A stretch of 64,000 nt of DNA from Fertoeibacter niger (GCF_009380135.2 NZ_WHUT02000007.1:1-64000); one strand, 5' to 3'; counted from the first letter of the stretch, positions 47,352 through 57,491 are shown. Notes: generated from the sequence alone by a model not told the origin. A program made the numbers and translations.

Positions 47352-47393
47352 GGGTTCTTTAGCCACGAAGCCCCCGCCGCGGTCAAGCAGGCG

Positions 47394-47930
47394 TCAGCCG
47401 CGCCCGCCGCCCAACTGGTCCGAGGGCAGGCCCAGCGTGGCCACAGGCTCCAGCATGCCGCGCAGATGCGCCTCTGCCTCTTTCGACAGCGAGGTCTGCA
47501 CCACCCGCCCCTTGGCGCGGAAGGCCGACAGACGCTCCAGCACCTTGTCGGCGGTCATCTTGCGCACCAGCACGCAGACGGCTGAACCGCCCTTGTCCAG
47601 CGACCGGCCCACGTCGCGTAGAAAATCATCGTCAATCCCGATATCGGTGGCCCGCCCCGCCAGCGCCCCGGCCCCGGCCCCCACAGCCGCGCCCACCAGG
47701 GGGCTAAGGAACAGCAGCCCCACCAGCGCACCCCAGAACCCGCCGCTGACCGCCCCGCCCGCCACCAGATTGACGGCCTGATGCAGCTGCACCTCGCCGC
47801 TGTCCTGCCGGGTGACGATCACCACATCCTCCATCTCGATCAGATATTCCCTTTGCAACCGCACCAGCTCGGCCCGCACCTCGAACGCGGTGGCTTCATC
47901 AGGAAAGGCGACGACAATCAGATCGGACAT
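47394..47930 (-). CDS. DUF1269-like membrane protein with glycine zipper
   Basis: A 178-residue protein beginning MSDLIVVAFPDEATAFEVRAELVRLQREYLIEMEDVVIV, typical of the DUF1269 family. Then comes a Gly/Ala-rich hydrophobic stretch (GALVGLLFLSPLVGAAVGAGAGALAGRATDIG) and a ferredoxin-like C-terminal fold with SAVCVLVRKM. Function is unknown; family members are membrane-associated and often stress-related. GGAGA precedes the ATG at 47930. It is upstream of mtgA on the same strand, 42 bases away. Confidence 0.85.
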   Translation of the reverse strand: MSDLIVVAFPDEATAFEVRAELVRLQREYLIEMEDVVIVTRQDSGEVQLHQAVNLVAGGAVSGGFWGALVGLLFLSPLVGAAVGAGAGALAGRATDIGIDDDFLRDVGRSLDKGGSAVCVLVRKMTADKVLERLSAFRAKGRVVQTSLSKEAEAHLRGMLEPVATLGLPSDQLGGGRG

Positions 47931-48041
47931 CGGGGGTTCTCCGCAGTCATGAACACCGCTCCTCCGCGGCAGGCGGATGCTAGCACAGCCAAAGCGGTTT
48001 GGGTGCGATTCTTCGGCCGGCTTGCGCTGCCCGCGCACACG

Positions 48042-48067
48042 AAAAACCCCCTGCCGGTGGCAGGGGG
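48042..48067 (-). terminator. Terminator of gltB
   Basis: On the minus strand CCCCCTGCC-ACC-GGCAGGGGG followed by TTTTT, 53 bases past the gltB stop. Confidence 0.92.
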
Positions 48068-48119
48068 TCAAATTCCTTCGCAACATGCCGGGCGGCGGGG
48101 CATGGCCCGCCGCCGCCAC

Positions 48120-51100
48120 TCACTCCGCCGGCATCGCCTGCGCCTCGTCGCTTAGCGGATAGGGGATATGCACCAGCATTTCCTTGGGGCAGGCTTGCAG
48201 GAAATTCGCCCGCTCCACCGCCCAGTCCTGCAAGATGCGGGCGGCGTGGCGGCTGCCCGTTTCCTTGACATGGCGCTCGATCAGGCCGCGCAGCTGTGCC
48301 TCCCAATAGGGATGCGTCACTGCACACGTCACCAGCGATTCCAGGTTCATGAAATCTTCGGCAATCCCCTTGGGGTCGTAAAGATAGGCCATGCCCCCGG
48401 TCATCCCGGCGCCAAAGTTGGCCCCGATCCGCCCCAGGATAACCGCCACGCCGCCGGTCATGTATTCGCAACCGTTGGTGCCACAACCTTCCACCACCAC
48501 CGACGCGCCCGAGTTGCGCACAGCAAACCGCTCACCCGCCCGGCCAGCGGCAAACAGGAACCCGTCGGTCGCGCCATACAGCACGGTATTGCCGATGATC
48601 GTGTTTTCATTCGCCGTCAGCGGGCTGGCCATCTGCGGGCGCACCACGATGGTGCCTCCCGACAGGCCCTTGCCCACATAATCGTTGGCATCGCCCATCA
48701 CCTCGATCTTCAGCCCCTTGGTGGCGAAAGCCCCAAGCGACTGCCCGCAGGAACCCGACAGTTTCACCGTCAGATGGTCGGCCTGCAGGTTGTTGCGCAT
48801 GCCATATTTCCGCACGATATGCGACGATGCCCGGGTGCCGATGGTGCGGTGCGTGTTGCGCACAGCATAGGACAACTGCATCTTCTCGCCGTCCTCGAAG
48901 AACCGCGCGCCATCCTTCACGATCTCCGCATCCAGCGTGTCGGGCACATGGTTGCGGGGTTTGGAGCGGTCATAGGTGATCTTCTGCGCCCCATCGACGG
49001 TGATCAGCAGCGGGTTCAGGTCAAGATCATCCAGATTGGCCGCACCACGGCTGACCTGCGTCAACAGATCCGCCCGCCCGATGATTTCGTCCATCGACCG
49101 CGCGCCGATGCTGGCCAGCAGTTCCCGCACCTCCTGCGCGTAGAAGGTGATCAGGTTCACCACCTTGTCCGCCGTGCCGGTGAATTTCTGCCGCAGTTCC
49201 GGGTTCTGGGTGCAGACACCCACCGGGCAGGTGTTCGACTGGCACTGGCGCACCATGATGCAGCCCATGGCGATCAGCGCTGCGGTGCCGATGCCATATT
49301 CCTCGGCCCCCATCATCGCCGCCATCACCACATCGCGGCCCGTGCGCAGCCCCCCATCGGTGCGCAAAGTCACCCGCTCGCGCAGGTTGTTCATCGCCAG
49401 CACCTGATGCGCCTCGGTCAGCCCCATTTCCCACGGCAGACCGGCGTATTTGATGGACGTGCCGGGCGACGCCCCGGTGCCGCCATTATGCCCGGAAATC
49501 AGGATGATATCGGCCTTGGCCTTGGCCACCCCGGCCGCAATCGTTCCCACACCCGAGGCCGACACCAGCTTTACCGTCACCTTGGCGCGCGGGTTGATCT
49601 GCTTCAGGTCGTAGATCAGCTGCGCCAGATCCTCGATGGAATAGATGTCATGGTGCGGCGGTGGCGAAATCAACGTCACGCCCTTGGTCGAATGCCGCAG
49701 CCGCGCGATCAGCTCTGTCACCTTCATGCCGGGCAATTGCCCGCCTTCGCCGGGCTTGGCCCCCTGCGCCACCTTGATCTCCAGCTCCTCGCAGGCGTTC
49801 AGATATTCCGCCGTCACGCCAAAGCGCCCGGAAGCCACCTGCTTGATCTTGGCGCTCGGGTTGTCACCGTTCGCCTCGGGGTGGAAATGCGCCGGGTCTT
49901 CGCCGCCCTCGCCACTGTCAGACTTGGCCCCGATCCGGTTCATCGCCACGTTCAGCGTCTTGTGCGCCTCTGGCCCCAGGGCCCCCAGCGACATGCCAGG
50001 CGTCACGAACCGCTTGCGGATCGAGGTGATCGACTCCACCTCCTCGATCGGCACGGGTTTGCCCAAAGCCTTGATGTCCAGCAGATCGCGGATATGGATC
50101 GGCGGGTTGGCCCGCATCGCTGCACTGTATTGCTTCCAGATGTCATAGGACGCCCGGTCGCAAGCCGATTGCAGCATATGCATGGTCTGCGCTTCCCATG
50201 CGTGTTTCTCGCCCGACCGCCGCGCCTTGTAGAACCCGCCGATGGGCAGCACGTCGCTGCCACCGCGCCAGCCGCGTGCATGCACCTCTTCCAGCTTCTG
50301 CTCGATCCCGGAAACGCCGATGCCCGAGATACGGCTGTGCATGCCCGGGAAATACTCGGCCACCATGGCGCGGCTCAGCCCCACGGCCTCAAAGTTCAGC
50401 CCACCGCGATACGAGGAAATCACCGAAATCCCCATCTTCGCCATGATCTTCAACAGCCCTGCGTCGATGGCATCGCGGTAGCGGCGCATCGCATCGGTCA
50501 GCGAACCATCAATCAACCCCCGCGAAATCCGGTCGGCAATCGAATCCTGCGCCAGATAGGGGTTCACCGTGGTGGCCCCGCAGCCGATCAGCACCGCGAA
50601 ATAATGCGGGTCGATACATTCGGCAGACCGCACGTTGACCGAACAGAAGGTGCGCAGCCCCTTGCGCGTCAGCCATGAATGCACCGCCGATGTGGCCAGG
50701 ATCATCGGCATCGGCACCTTGTCAGGCCCCTGATGCTGGTCGGTCAGCACGATATGCCCGGCACCTGACCGCACGGCATCCTCTGCCTCGGCGCGAATAC
50801 GCTCCAACCCCTGCCGCAGGTCGTCCAGCCCCACCTTGGCCGCAAAGGTGCAGTCGATCAGCGCCACCTGCGCGCCGAATTTCTGCACCATCACGTCAAA
50901 CTCGGCATTGGCGATGAACGGGCTTTCCAGCAGCAGAATTTCGGCCTGCGACGAGTTTTCGTCCAGCACGTTCTTGAGGTTGCCGAACCGGGTCTTCAGG
51001 CTCATCACCCGGCCTTCGCGCAAGGAGTCGATTGGCGGGTTCGTCACCTGGCTGAAGTTCTGGCGGAAGTAATGCGACAGCGGGCGGTAGATGCTGGAAA

Positions 51101-52658
51101 GCACCGCCGCCGGCGTGTCATCGCCCATCGAGGCGATCATTTCCTTGCCGTCCTCGGCCATCGGGGCCAGAACCTGCTCCAGCTCCTCCACCGTGTATCC
51201 CGCCGCAATCTGCCGCTTGCGCAGCTCGGCCCCGCCAAACAGCGGCGCTTCGGGCACGTCTTTCAGAAGCGCGTTCAGATCGACAACCTTTTCGATCCAG
51301 TCGCCAAAGGGCTGGGCCGCCGCCAGTTTGTTCTTCAGCGCCGCGTCGTGGTAAAGCTTGCCTTCAACCATATCGACGGCAATCATCTGCCCCGGCCCCA
51401 GCGCGCCCTTTTCGCGCACCGTGGTCTCGTCAATCGGCACCATCCCGGCCTCGGAACCCGCAATCAGCATCCCGTCACCGGTCACGACATAGCGCATGGG
51501 CCGCAGCCCGTTGCGGTCAAGCCCGCCGCAGACCCAGCGCCCATCGGTCATCGCCAGCGCGGCAGGGCCATCCCACGGCTCCATCACCGCGTTGCAATAG
51601 GCATACATATCGGCCCAGGCCTTCGGCATGTCGGTGGTGGTTTTGCTCCACGCCTCGGGCACCATCATCGTCTTGGTCATCGGCGCCGACCGGCCAGACC
51701 GCACCATCACCTCGAACACCGCATCCAGCGCACCCGAATCGGATGTGCCCGATGGGATGATCGGCTTGATATCCTCGGCCGCGTCGCCAAAGTTGTTGGA
51801 TGCCATGCGGATCTCATGGCTTTTCATCCAGTTCACGTTGCCCTTCAACGTGTTGATCTCGCCGTTATGCGCCAGCATGCGGAAGGGCTGGGCCAGCCAC
51901 CACTGCGGGAAGGTGTTCGTGCTGTAACGCTGGTGATAGATCGCAAAGGCCGATTCAAACCGCTCGTCCATCAGATCGGGGTAGAACACCGCCACCTGTT
52001 CGGCCAGCATCATGCCCTTGTAGATGATAGACCGGCACGACAGGGAACACAGATACACACCCTGGATCTGCGCGGCCAGCGCCGCCTTCTCGATCCGGCG
52101 GCGGATGATATACAGCTCGCGTTCGAACTGTTCCTCATCAATGCCCTTTTCGTTGCGGATCAGGATCTGTTCGATCTCGGGGCGGGTCGCATTGGCCTTT
52201 TCGCCCAGCACCGACACATCCACCGGCACATGCCGCCAGCCATAGATGTAATGGCCCATGCGCAGCACTTCGGATTCCACGATGGTCCGGCAGCGTTCCT
52301 GCGCGCCAAAATCCGTGCGCGGCAGGAACACCTGGCCCACGGCGATCAGCTTGTTCATGTCGGGCTCGTGCCCGGTGCGGCGCACCTGATCGTAGAAGAA
52401 CTTCACCGGAATCTGCACATGGATGCCCGCGCCGTCGCCGGTCTTGCCATCGGCATCCACCGCGCCCCGGTGCCAGATCGCCTTCAGCGCGTTGATGCCG
52501 TTTTCCACCACCTTGCGCATCGGCTTGCCCGAGATGGACACCACCAGCCCCACCCCGCAAGAGGATTTCTCGTCATCGGCCTTGTAAAGACCATTGGCGT
52601 CCAGCCAGGCGCGCTTGGCTTCTTCGGCTGCAACCCAGGCTGCATCATAAGTGGTCAT
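48120..52658 (-). CDS. gltB: Glutamate synthase (NADPH) large subunit
   Basis: A 1,512-residue GOGAT alpha subunit. The amidotransferase nucleophile is Cys34 in KSSCGVGLVVS, so a 33-residue propeptide must be removed. The central and FMN-binding TIM-barrel domains follow (LRHSTKGVTLISPPPHHDIYSIEDLAQLIYDLK, GHNGGTGASP). The [3Fe-4S] cysteines are in RQCQSNTCPVGVCTQ, and a beta-helix ends the protein. It converts 2-oxoglutarate plus glutamine-derived ammonia to glutamate with GltD. The start overlaps the preceding unknown gene by four bases. Unusually, two unknown genes separate it from gltD. Confidence 0.98.
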   Translation of the reverse strand: MTTYDAAWVAAEEAKRAWLDANGLYKADDEKSSCGVGLVVSISGKPMRKVVENGINALKAIWHRGAVDADGKTGDGAGIHVQIPVKFFYDQVRRTGHEPDMNKLIAVGQVFLPRTDFGAQERCRTIVESEVLRMGHYIYGWRHVPVDVSVLGEKANATRPEIEQILIRNEKGIDEEQFERELYIIRRRIEKAALAAQIQGVYLCSLSCRSIIYKGMMLAEQVAVFYPDLMDERFESAFAIYHQRYSTNTFPQWWLAQPFRMLAHNGEINTLKGNVNWMKSHEIRMASNNFGDAAEDIKPIIPSGTSDSGALDAVFEVMVRSGRSAPMTKTMMVPEAWSKTTTDMPKAWADMYAYCNAVMEPWDGPAALAMTDGRWVCGGLDRNGLRPMRYVVTGDGMLIAGSEAGMVPIDETTVREKGALGPGQMIAVDMVEGKLYHDAALKNKLAAAQPFGDWIEKVVDLNALLKDVPEAPLFGGAELRKRQIAAGYTVEELEQVLAPMAEDGKEMIASMGDDTPAAVLSSIYRPLSHYFRQNFSQVTNPPIDSLREGRVMSLKTRFGNLKNVLDENSSQAEILLLESPFIANAEFDVMVQKFGAQVALIDCTFAAKVGLDDLRQGLERIRAEAEDAVRSGAGHIVLTDQHQGPDKVPMPMILATSAVHSWLTRKGLRTFCSVNVRSAECIDPHYFAVLIGCGATTVNPYLAQDSIADRISRGLIDGSLTDAMRRYRDAIDAGLLKIMAKMGISVISSYRGGLNFEAVGLSRAMVAEYFPGMHSRISGIGVSGIEQKLEEVHARGWRGGSDVLPIGGFYKARRSGEKHAWEAQTMHMLQSACDRASYDIWKQYSAAMRANPPIHIRDLLDIKALGKPVPIEEVESITSIRKRFVTPGMSLGALGPEAHKTLNVAMNRIGAKSDSGEGGEDPAHFHPEANGDNPSAKIKQVASGRFGVTAEYLNACEELEIKVAQGAKPGEGGQLPGMKVTELIARLRHSTKGVTLISPPPHHDIYSIEDLAQLIYDLKQINPRAKVTVKLVSASGVGTIAAGVAKAKADIILISGHNGGTGASPGTSIKYAGLPWEMGLTEAHQVLAMNNLRERVTLRTDGGLRTGRDVVMAAMMGAEEYGIGTAALIAMGCIMVRQCQSNTCPVGVCTQNPELRQKFTGTADKVVNLITFYAQEVRELLASIGARSMDEIIGRADLLTQVSRGAANLDDLDLNPLLITVDGAQKITYDRSKPRNHVPDTLDAEIVKDGARFFEDGEKMQLSYAVRNTHRTIGTRASSHIVRKYGMRNNLQADHLTVKLSGSCGQSLGAFATKGLKIEVMGDANDYVGKGLSGGTIVVRPQMASPLTANENTIIGNTVLYGATDGFLFAAGRAGERFAVRNSGASVVVEGCGTNGCEYMTGGVAVILGRIGANFGAGMTGGMAYLYDPKGIAEDFMNLESLVTCAVTHPYWEAQLRGLIERHVKETGSRHAARILQDWAVERANFLQACPKEMLVHIPYPLSDEAQAMPAE

Positions 52659-53242
52659 CCCAATATCCCCTCTGACGTGGCTGTTTCCATCACGACCCAT
52701 TCTTCGCGCACGAAGGTCAGGCCGCTGTCGCTGTGGTGTTCCCGCAGCTGTGTTCCGTGTGCGGCAAAGCCGGTCGGCAGCGCCGTGCCCGTCCTTGCCA
52801 GCAAATCCTCATCCGGCGCGCTGGCCTCGACCCAGCCACCGTCCCATGTGGTGCGGCTGGGCAGCCGGTGCGTCGCGCGGTGTTCGGGCGAAAACCCCTT
52901 GGCCTGCGCGGCATCGAAAAACACGCAGATTTCTGACCCCCAGAGTTCCGGCCAGTCGATCAGCGCCGCCACCCGTGCGCGGCAACCCCCCGGGCGGTTG
53001 CCTGCCACAGCCGCCGCCGTGCCCACCAGCCGCCCCACCACCGCCGCGCGGAATGCAGCCGATCCGTGGCGCGTGCCGTAAGCCTTGGCAAAACCCGGCA
53101 GCTTCACCTGCGCGAAATCGCCATCCCACAGCGCCCGGTCGGGAAACCAGCCCGCCATCCCGTCCATCGCCGCATGAAACGCCCGTTCCTGCCGCGCCCG
53201 GCCCCGCAGTTTTTTCGCCGGTCTCAGGTCAAACCGCCGCAT
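52655..53242 (-). CDS. Conserved hypothetical protein in the glt operon
   Basis: A 195-residue basic cytosolic protein: RRFDLRPAKKLRGRARQERAFHAAMDGMAGWFPDRALWDGDF, then VAALIDWPELWGSEICVFFDAAQAKGF and a C-terminal VREEWVVMETATSEG. It resembles a DUF3916-type protein, but I am not certain of the family. No signal peptide or metal motif is apparent. Its stop overlaps the gltB start (ATGA), and it begins three bases after the end of the periplasmic-protein gene, so it is firmly part of the glt transcript. Function unknown. Confidence 0.8.
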   Translation of the reverse strand: MRRFDLRPAKKLRGRARQERAFHAAMDGMAGWFPDRALWDGDFAQVKLPGFAKAYGTRHGSAAFRAAVVGRLVGTAAAVAGNRPGGCRARVAALIDWPELWGSEICVFFDAAQAKGFSPEHRATHRLPSRTTWDGGWVEASAPDEDLLARTGTALPTGFAAHGTQLREHHSDSGLTFVREEWVVMETATSEGILG

Positions 53243-53245
53243 CGC

Positions 53246-53986
53246 TCAGCCCCCTGACAAGGCATGCAGCCGCTGGCGCAACCCCACCGGCACCACGGCC
53301 GGCGGCAGCGCCGACATCAGCGCATCGCATTCAAACAGCGGCTCGGTCGCCATATAGCCCGGCTCGCCCGGAAAGATGAACTGCACCGGGCTGCCATCCA
53401 CCGGCACATAATTGCCCTCACCCGAGCCATCCCATTGCGACGGCCCGGCAAAGAACAACCGCCAATCGGGGTGGATGTATTCATTGCCCTTCGCCCGGCG
53501 CAGCACCGTGCCGCCGATGCTGGTCTCGGTGAAATCAAACTCGGTCTGCAACAGGCGTATCCCGTCAATCACCACCGTCTTGCCGGTCAGCCGGTCATAG
53601 CCCGTGACCTTGCTGCGCTCGCCGTTGTCCTTTGACAGGCCAAAGGCGAAACTGTCGGCCCCCGCCAGCAGCTCGGTAAACGAGGCCGGGTCTTCGGGGT
53701 TGGCATCCAGCGTCTGCTTCACCGTGGGAAACATGTCATAGCTTTCGACCCACTGGGTCTCAACATCGATCCGGCTGACAAAATAAATGCCCTCGGCATC
53801 GAAATCGGCCCGCCACTGATCGCCCGGCGCATCCGCCTCGCAGCGGTAATGGTTCGACACCCGGCAGCCCCGCGCCTGCACGGTCATGAACCCGGTGCAG
53901 CCCTCGGGCGGGGTGAAGGTCTGGGCGGGTGCGGCCAAAGCCGAGCCCACCACCAGAACCGCTGCCAAGATCATTGCCTTTGCCAT
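53246..53986 (-). CDS. Secreted hypothetical protein in the glt operon
   Basis: A 246-residue exported protein with a signal peptide (MAKAMILAAVLVVGSALAAPAQ, likely cleaved after PAQ or AAPA). The mature part has four cysteines in the first 40 residues (EGCTGFMTVQARGCRVSNHYRCEAD, suggesting disulfides) and one near the end (LFECDALM). It is beta-rich, with several Trp/Tyr pairs. Family unknown to me. GGGAG precedes the ATG at 53986. It lies 101 bases downstream of gltD and three bases upstream of the next unknown gene. Confidence 0.8.
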   Translation of the reverse strand: MAKAMILAAVLVVGSALAAPAQTFTPPEGCTGFMTVQARGCRVSNHYRCEADAPGDQWRADFDAEGIYFVSRIDVETQWVESYDMFPTVKQTLDANPEDPASFTELLAGADSFAFGLSKDNGERSKVTGYDRLTGKTVVIDGIRLLQTEFDFTETSIGGTVLRRAKGNEYIHPDWRLFFAGPSQWDGSGEGNYVPVDGSPVQFIFPGEPGYMATEPLFECDALMSALPPAVVPVGLRQRLHALSGG

Positions 53987-54087
53987 CGCCACCACTCCCG
54001 CCGAAAAAAGGTCAGCTATACCGCCCTTTATTTCCTGCACACCGCATGAATGCCCCGTGCATCGGATGTGCACGGGTTTCACATGCC

Positions 54088-55524
54088 TTATTCTGCCGCC
54101 ACCGCCGCCGGTTGCGCCAGATAGTCGATGATCGCCTCGGCGGCCTCGCGCCCGTCACGGATCGCCCAGACCACCAGTGACGCGCCGCGCACGATGTCGC
54201 CCGCCGCATAGACGCCCGGCAGGTTGGTGGCATGGCTGCGAAAATCGGCCTTCACCGTGCCCCAGCGCGTCACGCCCAGTTCGGGCACCTGCCACAGCAC
54301 CGGCAGCGCCTCGGGTTCAAACCCCAGCGCCATCACCACCAGTTCGGCGGGCTCCACATAATCGGCACCTTCGATGATTTCCGGCATCTGGCGGCCCGTC
54401 GCATCGGGGTCGCCCAGCCGCATCTTCTGCACGATCACGCCTTCCACACCCTCGCCGCCGGTAAAGCCGCGCGGGGCGGAAAGCCACACGAATTCAACGC
54501 CTTCTTCCTCGGCGTTCTGGGTTTCGCGCTGGCTGCCCGGCATGTTGGCCCGGTCGCGGCGGTAAAGGCACTTCACGCTGACGGCCCCTTGCCGGATCGC
54601 CGTGCGCACGCAGTCCATCGCCGTGTCGCCGCCGCCGATCACCACCACCCGCTTGCCCGCCGCGTTCAGATCGCCATTGTCGAACGCCGCCACATCATCG
54701 CCAAAGCTTTTGCGGTTGCTGGCGGTCAGATAATCCAGCGCCTGCACGATGCCTTTCGCGCCCACGCCCGGGGCGGCAATGTCGCGCGCCTTGTAGACGC
54801 CGGTGGCAATCAGCACCGCATCATGGCGTCCGCGGATGGCGTCAAAGCTCAGATCCACGCCCACGTTGCAATTCATCACGAACTGCACGCCCGCCTGTTC
54901 CAACTGCTCAACCCGTTGCATGACAACGGGTTTTTCCAGTTTGAAGCCCGGGATGCCATAGGTCATCAGCCCGCCCGCGCGGTCGTAGCGGTCGTAAACC
55001 GTCACCTGCACGCCCTTGCGCCGCAGAAAGTCCGCCGCCGCCAGCCCACCCGGGCCAGCCCCGATGATGCCCACCGTTTCCGTGCGTTCGGCATGCGGGC
55101 GGATCGGCTGGACCCAGCCGTTTTCCCATGCCGTATCAGTGATATACTTTTCCACCGACCCGATGGTCACGGTGCCATGGCCCGATTGTTCGATCACGCA
55201 ATTGCCTTCGCACAGCCGGTCCTGCGGGCAGATGCGTCCGCAGATCTCGGGGAAGGTGTTGGTGGCCTGGCTCAGCTCATAGGCCTCTTGCAGCCGCCCT
55301 TCGGCGGTCAGGCGCAGCCAGTCGGGGATGTTGTTGTGCAGCGGGCAATGGGTCTGGCAATAGGGCACGCCGCACTGGCTGCACCGCCCCGCCTGCTCCG
55401 CCGCCTTTTGGGCTGCGAACTCCCGGTAGATCTCATGGAAATCCTGCGCCCGCAGATTGGGGGGGCGTTTTTCCGGCATCTCGCGCTCGGTGGTCACGAA
55501 CTGGAGCATGCGTTGCTTGGCCAT
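54088..55524 (-). CDS. gltD: Glutamate synthase (NADPH) small subunit
   Basis: A 478-residue GOGAT beta subunit that feeds NADPH electrons to GltB. N-terminal cysteine clusters hold two [4Fe-4S] centres (CSQCGVPYCQTHCPLHNN; CGRICPQDRLCEGNC). FAD (VGIIGAGPGGLAAADFL) and NADPH (RVVVIGGGDTAMDCVRTA) Rossmann motifs and a final GVYAAGDIVRG complete the family pattern. It is the first gene of the unit, about 60-160 bases downstream of a region with repeated TTAGGTCA octamers. Confidence 0.98.
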   Translation of the reverse strand: MAKQRMLQFVTTEREMPEKRPPNLRAQDFHEIYREFAAQKAAEQAGRCSQCGVPYCQTHCPLHNNIPDWLRLTAEGRLQEAYELSQATNTFPEICGRICPQDRLCEGNCVIEQSGHGTVTIGSVEKYITDTAWENGWVQPIRPHAERTETVGIIGAGPGGLAAADFLRRKGVQVTVYDRYDRAGGLMTYGIPGFKLEKPVVMQRVEQLEQAGVQFVMNCNVGVDLSFDAIRGRHDAVLIATGVYKARDIAAPGVGAKGIVQALDYLTASNRKSFGDDVAAFDNGDLNAAGKRVVVIGGGDTAMDCVRTAIRQGAVSVKCLYRRDRANMPGSQRETQNAEEEGVEFVWLSAPRGFTGGEGVEGVIVQKMRLGDPDATGRQMPEIIEGADYVEPAELVVMALGFEPEALPVLWQVPELGVTRWGTVKADFRSHATNLPGVYAAGDIVRGASLVVWAIRDGREAAEAIIDYLAQPAAVAAE

Positions 55525-55588
55525 GGCTGCGCGTCCCTTGAACTGCTGCGGGTGACGCCTTGATACTGCGGGTGTTTTTCAATGAAAA

Positions 55589-55680
55589 GTCAGCAATGCT
55601 GACCTAATAACCGGATTTTTCACAGTTAGGTCAAAAATACTGCCTGATTTTTACGAATTTAGGTCAGCAGAAGTTACCTA
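55589..55680. promoter_or_regulatory. Operator-like region with three TTAGGTCA octamers before gltD
   Basis: TTAGGTCA occurs at 55626-55633 and 55659-55666 on the plus strand and inverted (TGACCTAA) at 55600-55607, within an AT-rich tract. A dyad GTCAGC-AAT-GCTGAC (55589-55603) overlaps the inverted copy, and TAGGT-N11-ACCTA spans 55660-55680. The region lies between gltD and uppP and most plausibly regulates gltD transcription. Confidence 0.55.
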
Positions 55681-55685
55681 TTGCC

Positions 55686-56489
55686 TCAAAACCCCAGCAA
55701 AAGCGCCACCAAGGCAACGCTTCCGACAATGATTCGCCACCAGCCGAACAGCGCGTAACCATGCTGCGACACATAGCCCAGCAGCCAGCGCACCACAAAG
55801 ACCGCCACCACAAAGGCGGTGACAAAGCCGATGGCGATCTCGGTCAATGCCGAAGAATCCAGCACATCGCGGTTTTTGTAGAGATCATAGGCAAAGGCCC
55901 CCGCCATGGTGGGCATGCTCAGGAAGAACGAAAACTCCGCCGCCGCACGCTTGCCCGCGCCCAACATCATCGCCCCCACGATGGTCGCCCCCGAACGTGA
56001 CACCCCCGGCACCATCGCAAGGCACTGGATGAACCCGATCTTCACCGCCACCCCCAGCGGCAGCGCCATGGCATCCTCATACTGCGGCGGCGGGGTGATG
56101 CGGTGCAACACCAGCAGCACGATGCCACCCAGAATCAGCATCACCGCAATCAGGATGGGCGTTTCAAACAGCACGGTCTTGATGATGTCATGCGCCAGAA
56201 CGCCGATCACCACCGCAGGCAGAAACGCCAGCAGAACCGAGATGATGAACCGCCGCGCCGCCGGGTCATGCGGGGCGGCGCGAAACACGGCAAACAGCCT
56301 TGCAGCATAAACCGACAGCACCGCCAGCACGGCGCCAAGCTGGATCACCACCTCGAACGTCTTGCCCGCGCTTTCAAACCCGATGAAATGCCCCGCCAGC
56401 AGGATGTGCCCGGTGGAGGATACCGGAATGAACTCTGTCAGGCCTTCCAGCGCGCCAAGAAACAGCGCGGCCAGCGTGTTATCCGCCAT
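55686..56489 (-). CDS. uppP: Undecaprenyl-diphosphatase UppP (BacA)
   Basis: A 267-residue membrane phosphatase with about eight helices. The catalytic Glu-rich motif is [17 protein letters not shown], and the second signature is [17 protein letters not shown]. It recycles undecaprenyl diphosphate to the monophosphate carrier used in peptidoglycan synthesis, and overexpression is known to raise bacitracin resistance. It follows the NDUFA9-like gene, 15 bases downstream on the same strand, and its end lies next to the gltD upstream region. Confidence 0.97.
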   Translation of the reverse strand: MADNTLAALFLGALEGLTEFIPVSSTGHILLAGHFIGFESAGKTFEVVIQLGAVLAVLSVYAARLFAVFRAAPHDPAARRFIISVLLAFLPAVVIGVLAHDIIKTVLFETPILIAVMLILGGIVLLVLHRITPPPQYEDAMALPLGVAVKIGFIQCLAMVPGVSRSGATIVGAMMLGAGKRAAAEFSFFLSMPTMAGAFAYDLYKNRDVLDSSALTEIAIGFVTAFVVAVFVVRWLLGYVSQHGYALFGWWRIIVGSVALVALLLGF

Positions 56490-56504
56490 GAAGGGCCCTT
56501 TCCG

Positions 56505-57491
56505 TCAGGTCTTGCGCAGGTTCTTGGCCGAATCCTTGATCGCGGCATATTGCCCCGACGGGCGGTAACGCCACAGGTATTCCGGCAGCACGGCACCCAT
56601 CGCCGTGGGCACAAGCCCCAGATCGGCAAAGGTTTTCGCCCCATCCGCCACGACATTGTCTCGGGCCAGATTGCGCACCTGATCGCGCGTCAGCATGCGG
56701 TTGGTAATCAGGCCCAGCGTCAGCGTCTGCACCATGTCGAACCCGAAGCCCATCAGCCGTGCCGCGAAGAACGGAATGTTCAGCACCAGCCTGCGCCGCT
56801 GAATCACCGCCAGCATCTGCGCCATCAGATCGCGGAACGTCGCCACATCCGGGCCGCCAAGCTCATACACCCCCGGCGCAGCCTGACCCAAAACCCCCAG
56901 AACCGCCGCCTGCGCCACGTCATCGACATAGACCGGCTGGAATTTCGTGCCCGCCCCTACCACCGGCAGAATCGGCCCAAGGCGCGACATCGCGGCGAAA
57001 CGGTTGAAAAACTGGTCCTCGGCGCCGAAGATCACCGATGGCCGCAGGATAACGGCAGCCGGAAACGCTTCCAGCACCGCCGCCTCGCCCGCCGCCTTGG
57101 TGCGAGAATAAAGGCTGGGCGAGGCGGCATCCGCCCCAAGCGCCGACACATGCACCATGTGGGCAACCCCGTGCTCAGCCGCAAGCCGCGCAATCCGCCC
57201 CGCACCTTCGGCCTGCGTGGCGGCAAAGCCGTTCTTGCCCACCTCGCACAGCACACCCACGCAGTTCACCACCGCATCGGCCCCGCGCATCACGCCCAGC
57301 ACCGAGGCATCGTCGCGGATGTTGCAGAACACAGGCTCCACCTGACCGACATAACCATAGGGTTTCACGAACAGCGCGTCATTGGGGTGCCGCACCGCCA
57401 CCCGCACGCGCCAGCCCTCTTTCGCCATGCGGCGCGCGATATAGCGCCCGACAAAGCCCGAACCGCCGTAGATCGTGACAAGTTTGCTCAT
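56505..57491 (-). CDS. Complex I NDUFA9-like NAD(P)-binding protein
   Basis: A 328-residue atypical SDR. It opens with the Rossmann motif [30 protein letters not shown], then [39 protein letters not shown], with the YxxxK-like SRTKA, and [15 protein letters not shown]. It is the pattern of the complex I accessory subunit NDUFA9 and its alphaproteobacterial homologues, which bind NADPH and help assemble or stabilise NADH:quinone oxidoreductase. The start at 57491 has AGGG upstream. It is transcribed with uppP. Confidence 0.92.
   Translation of the reverse strand: MSKLVTIYGGSGFVGRYIARRMAKEGWRVRVAVRHPNDALFVKPYGYVGQVEPVFCNIRDDASVLGVMRGADAVVNCVGVLCEVGKNGFAATQAEGAGRIARLAAEHGVAHMVHVSALGADAASPSLYSRTKAAGEAAVLEAFPAAVILRPSVIFGAEDQFFNRFAAMSRLGPILPVVGAGTKFQPVYVDDVAQAAVLGVLGQAAPGVYELGGPDVATFRDLMAQMLAVIQRRRLVLNIPFFAARLMGFGFDMVQTLTLGLITNRMLTRDQVRNLARDNVVADGAKTFADLGLVPTAMGAVLPEYLWRYRPSGQYAAIKDSAKNLRKT

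Noticed and set aside
48168-50678. Long open frame antisense to gltB
   Set aside because: It is a shadow of a highly conserved gene on the other strand, with His/Gln/Arg-rich composition and no family resemblance.
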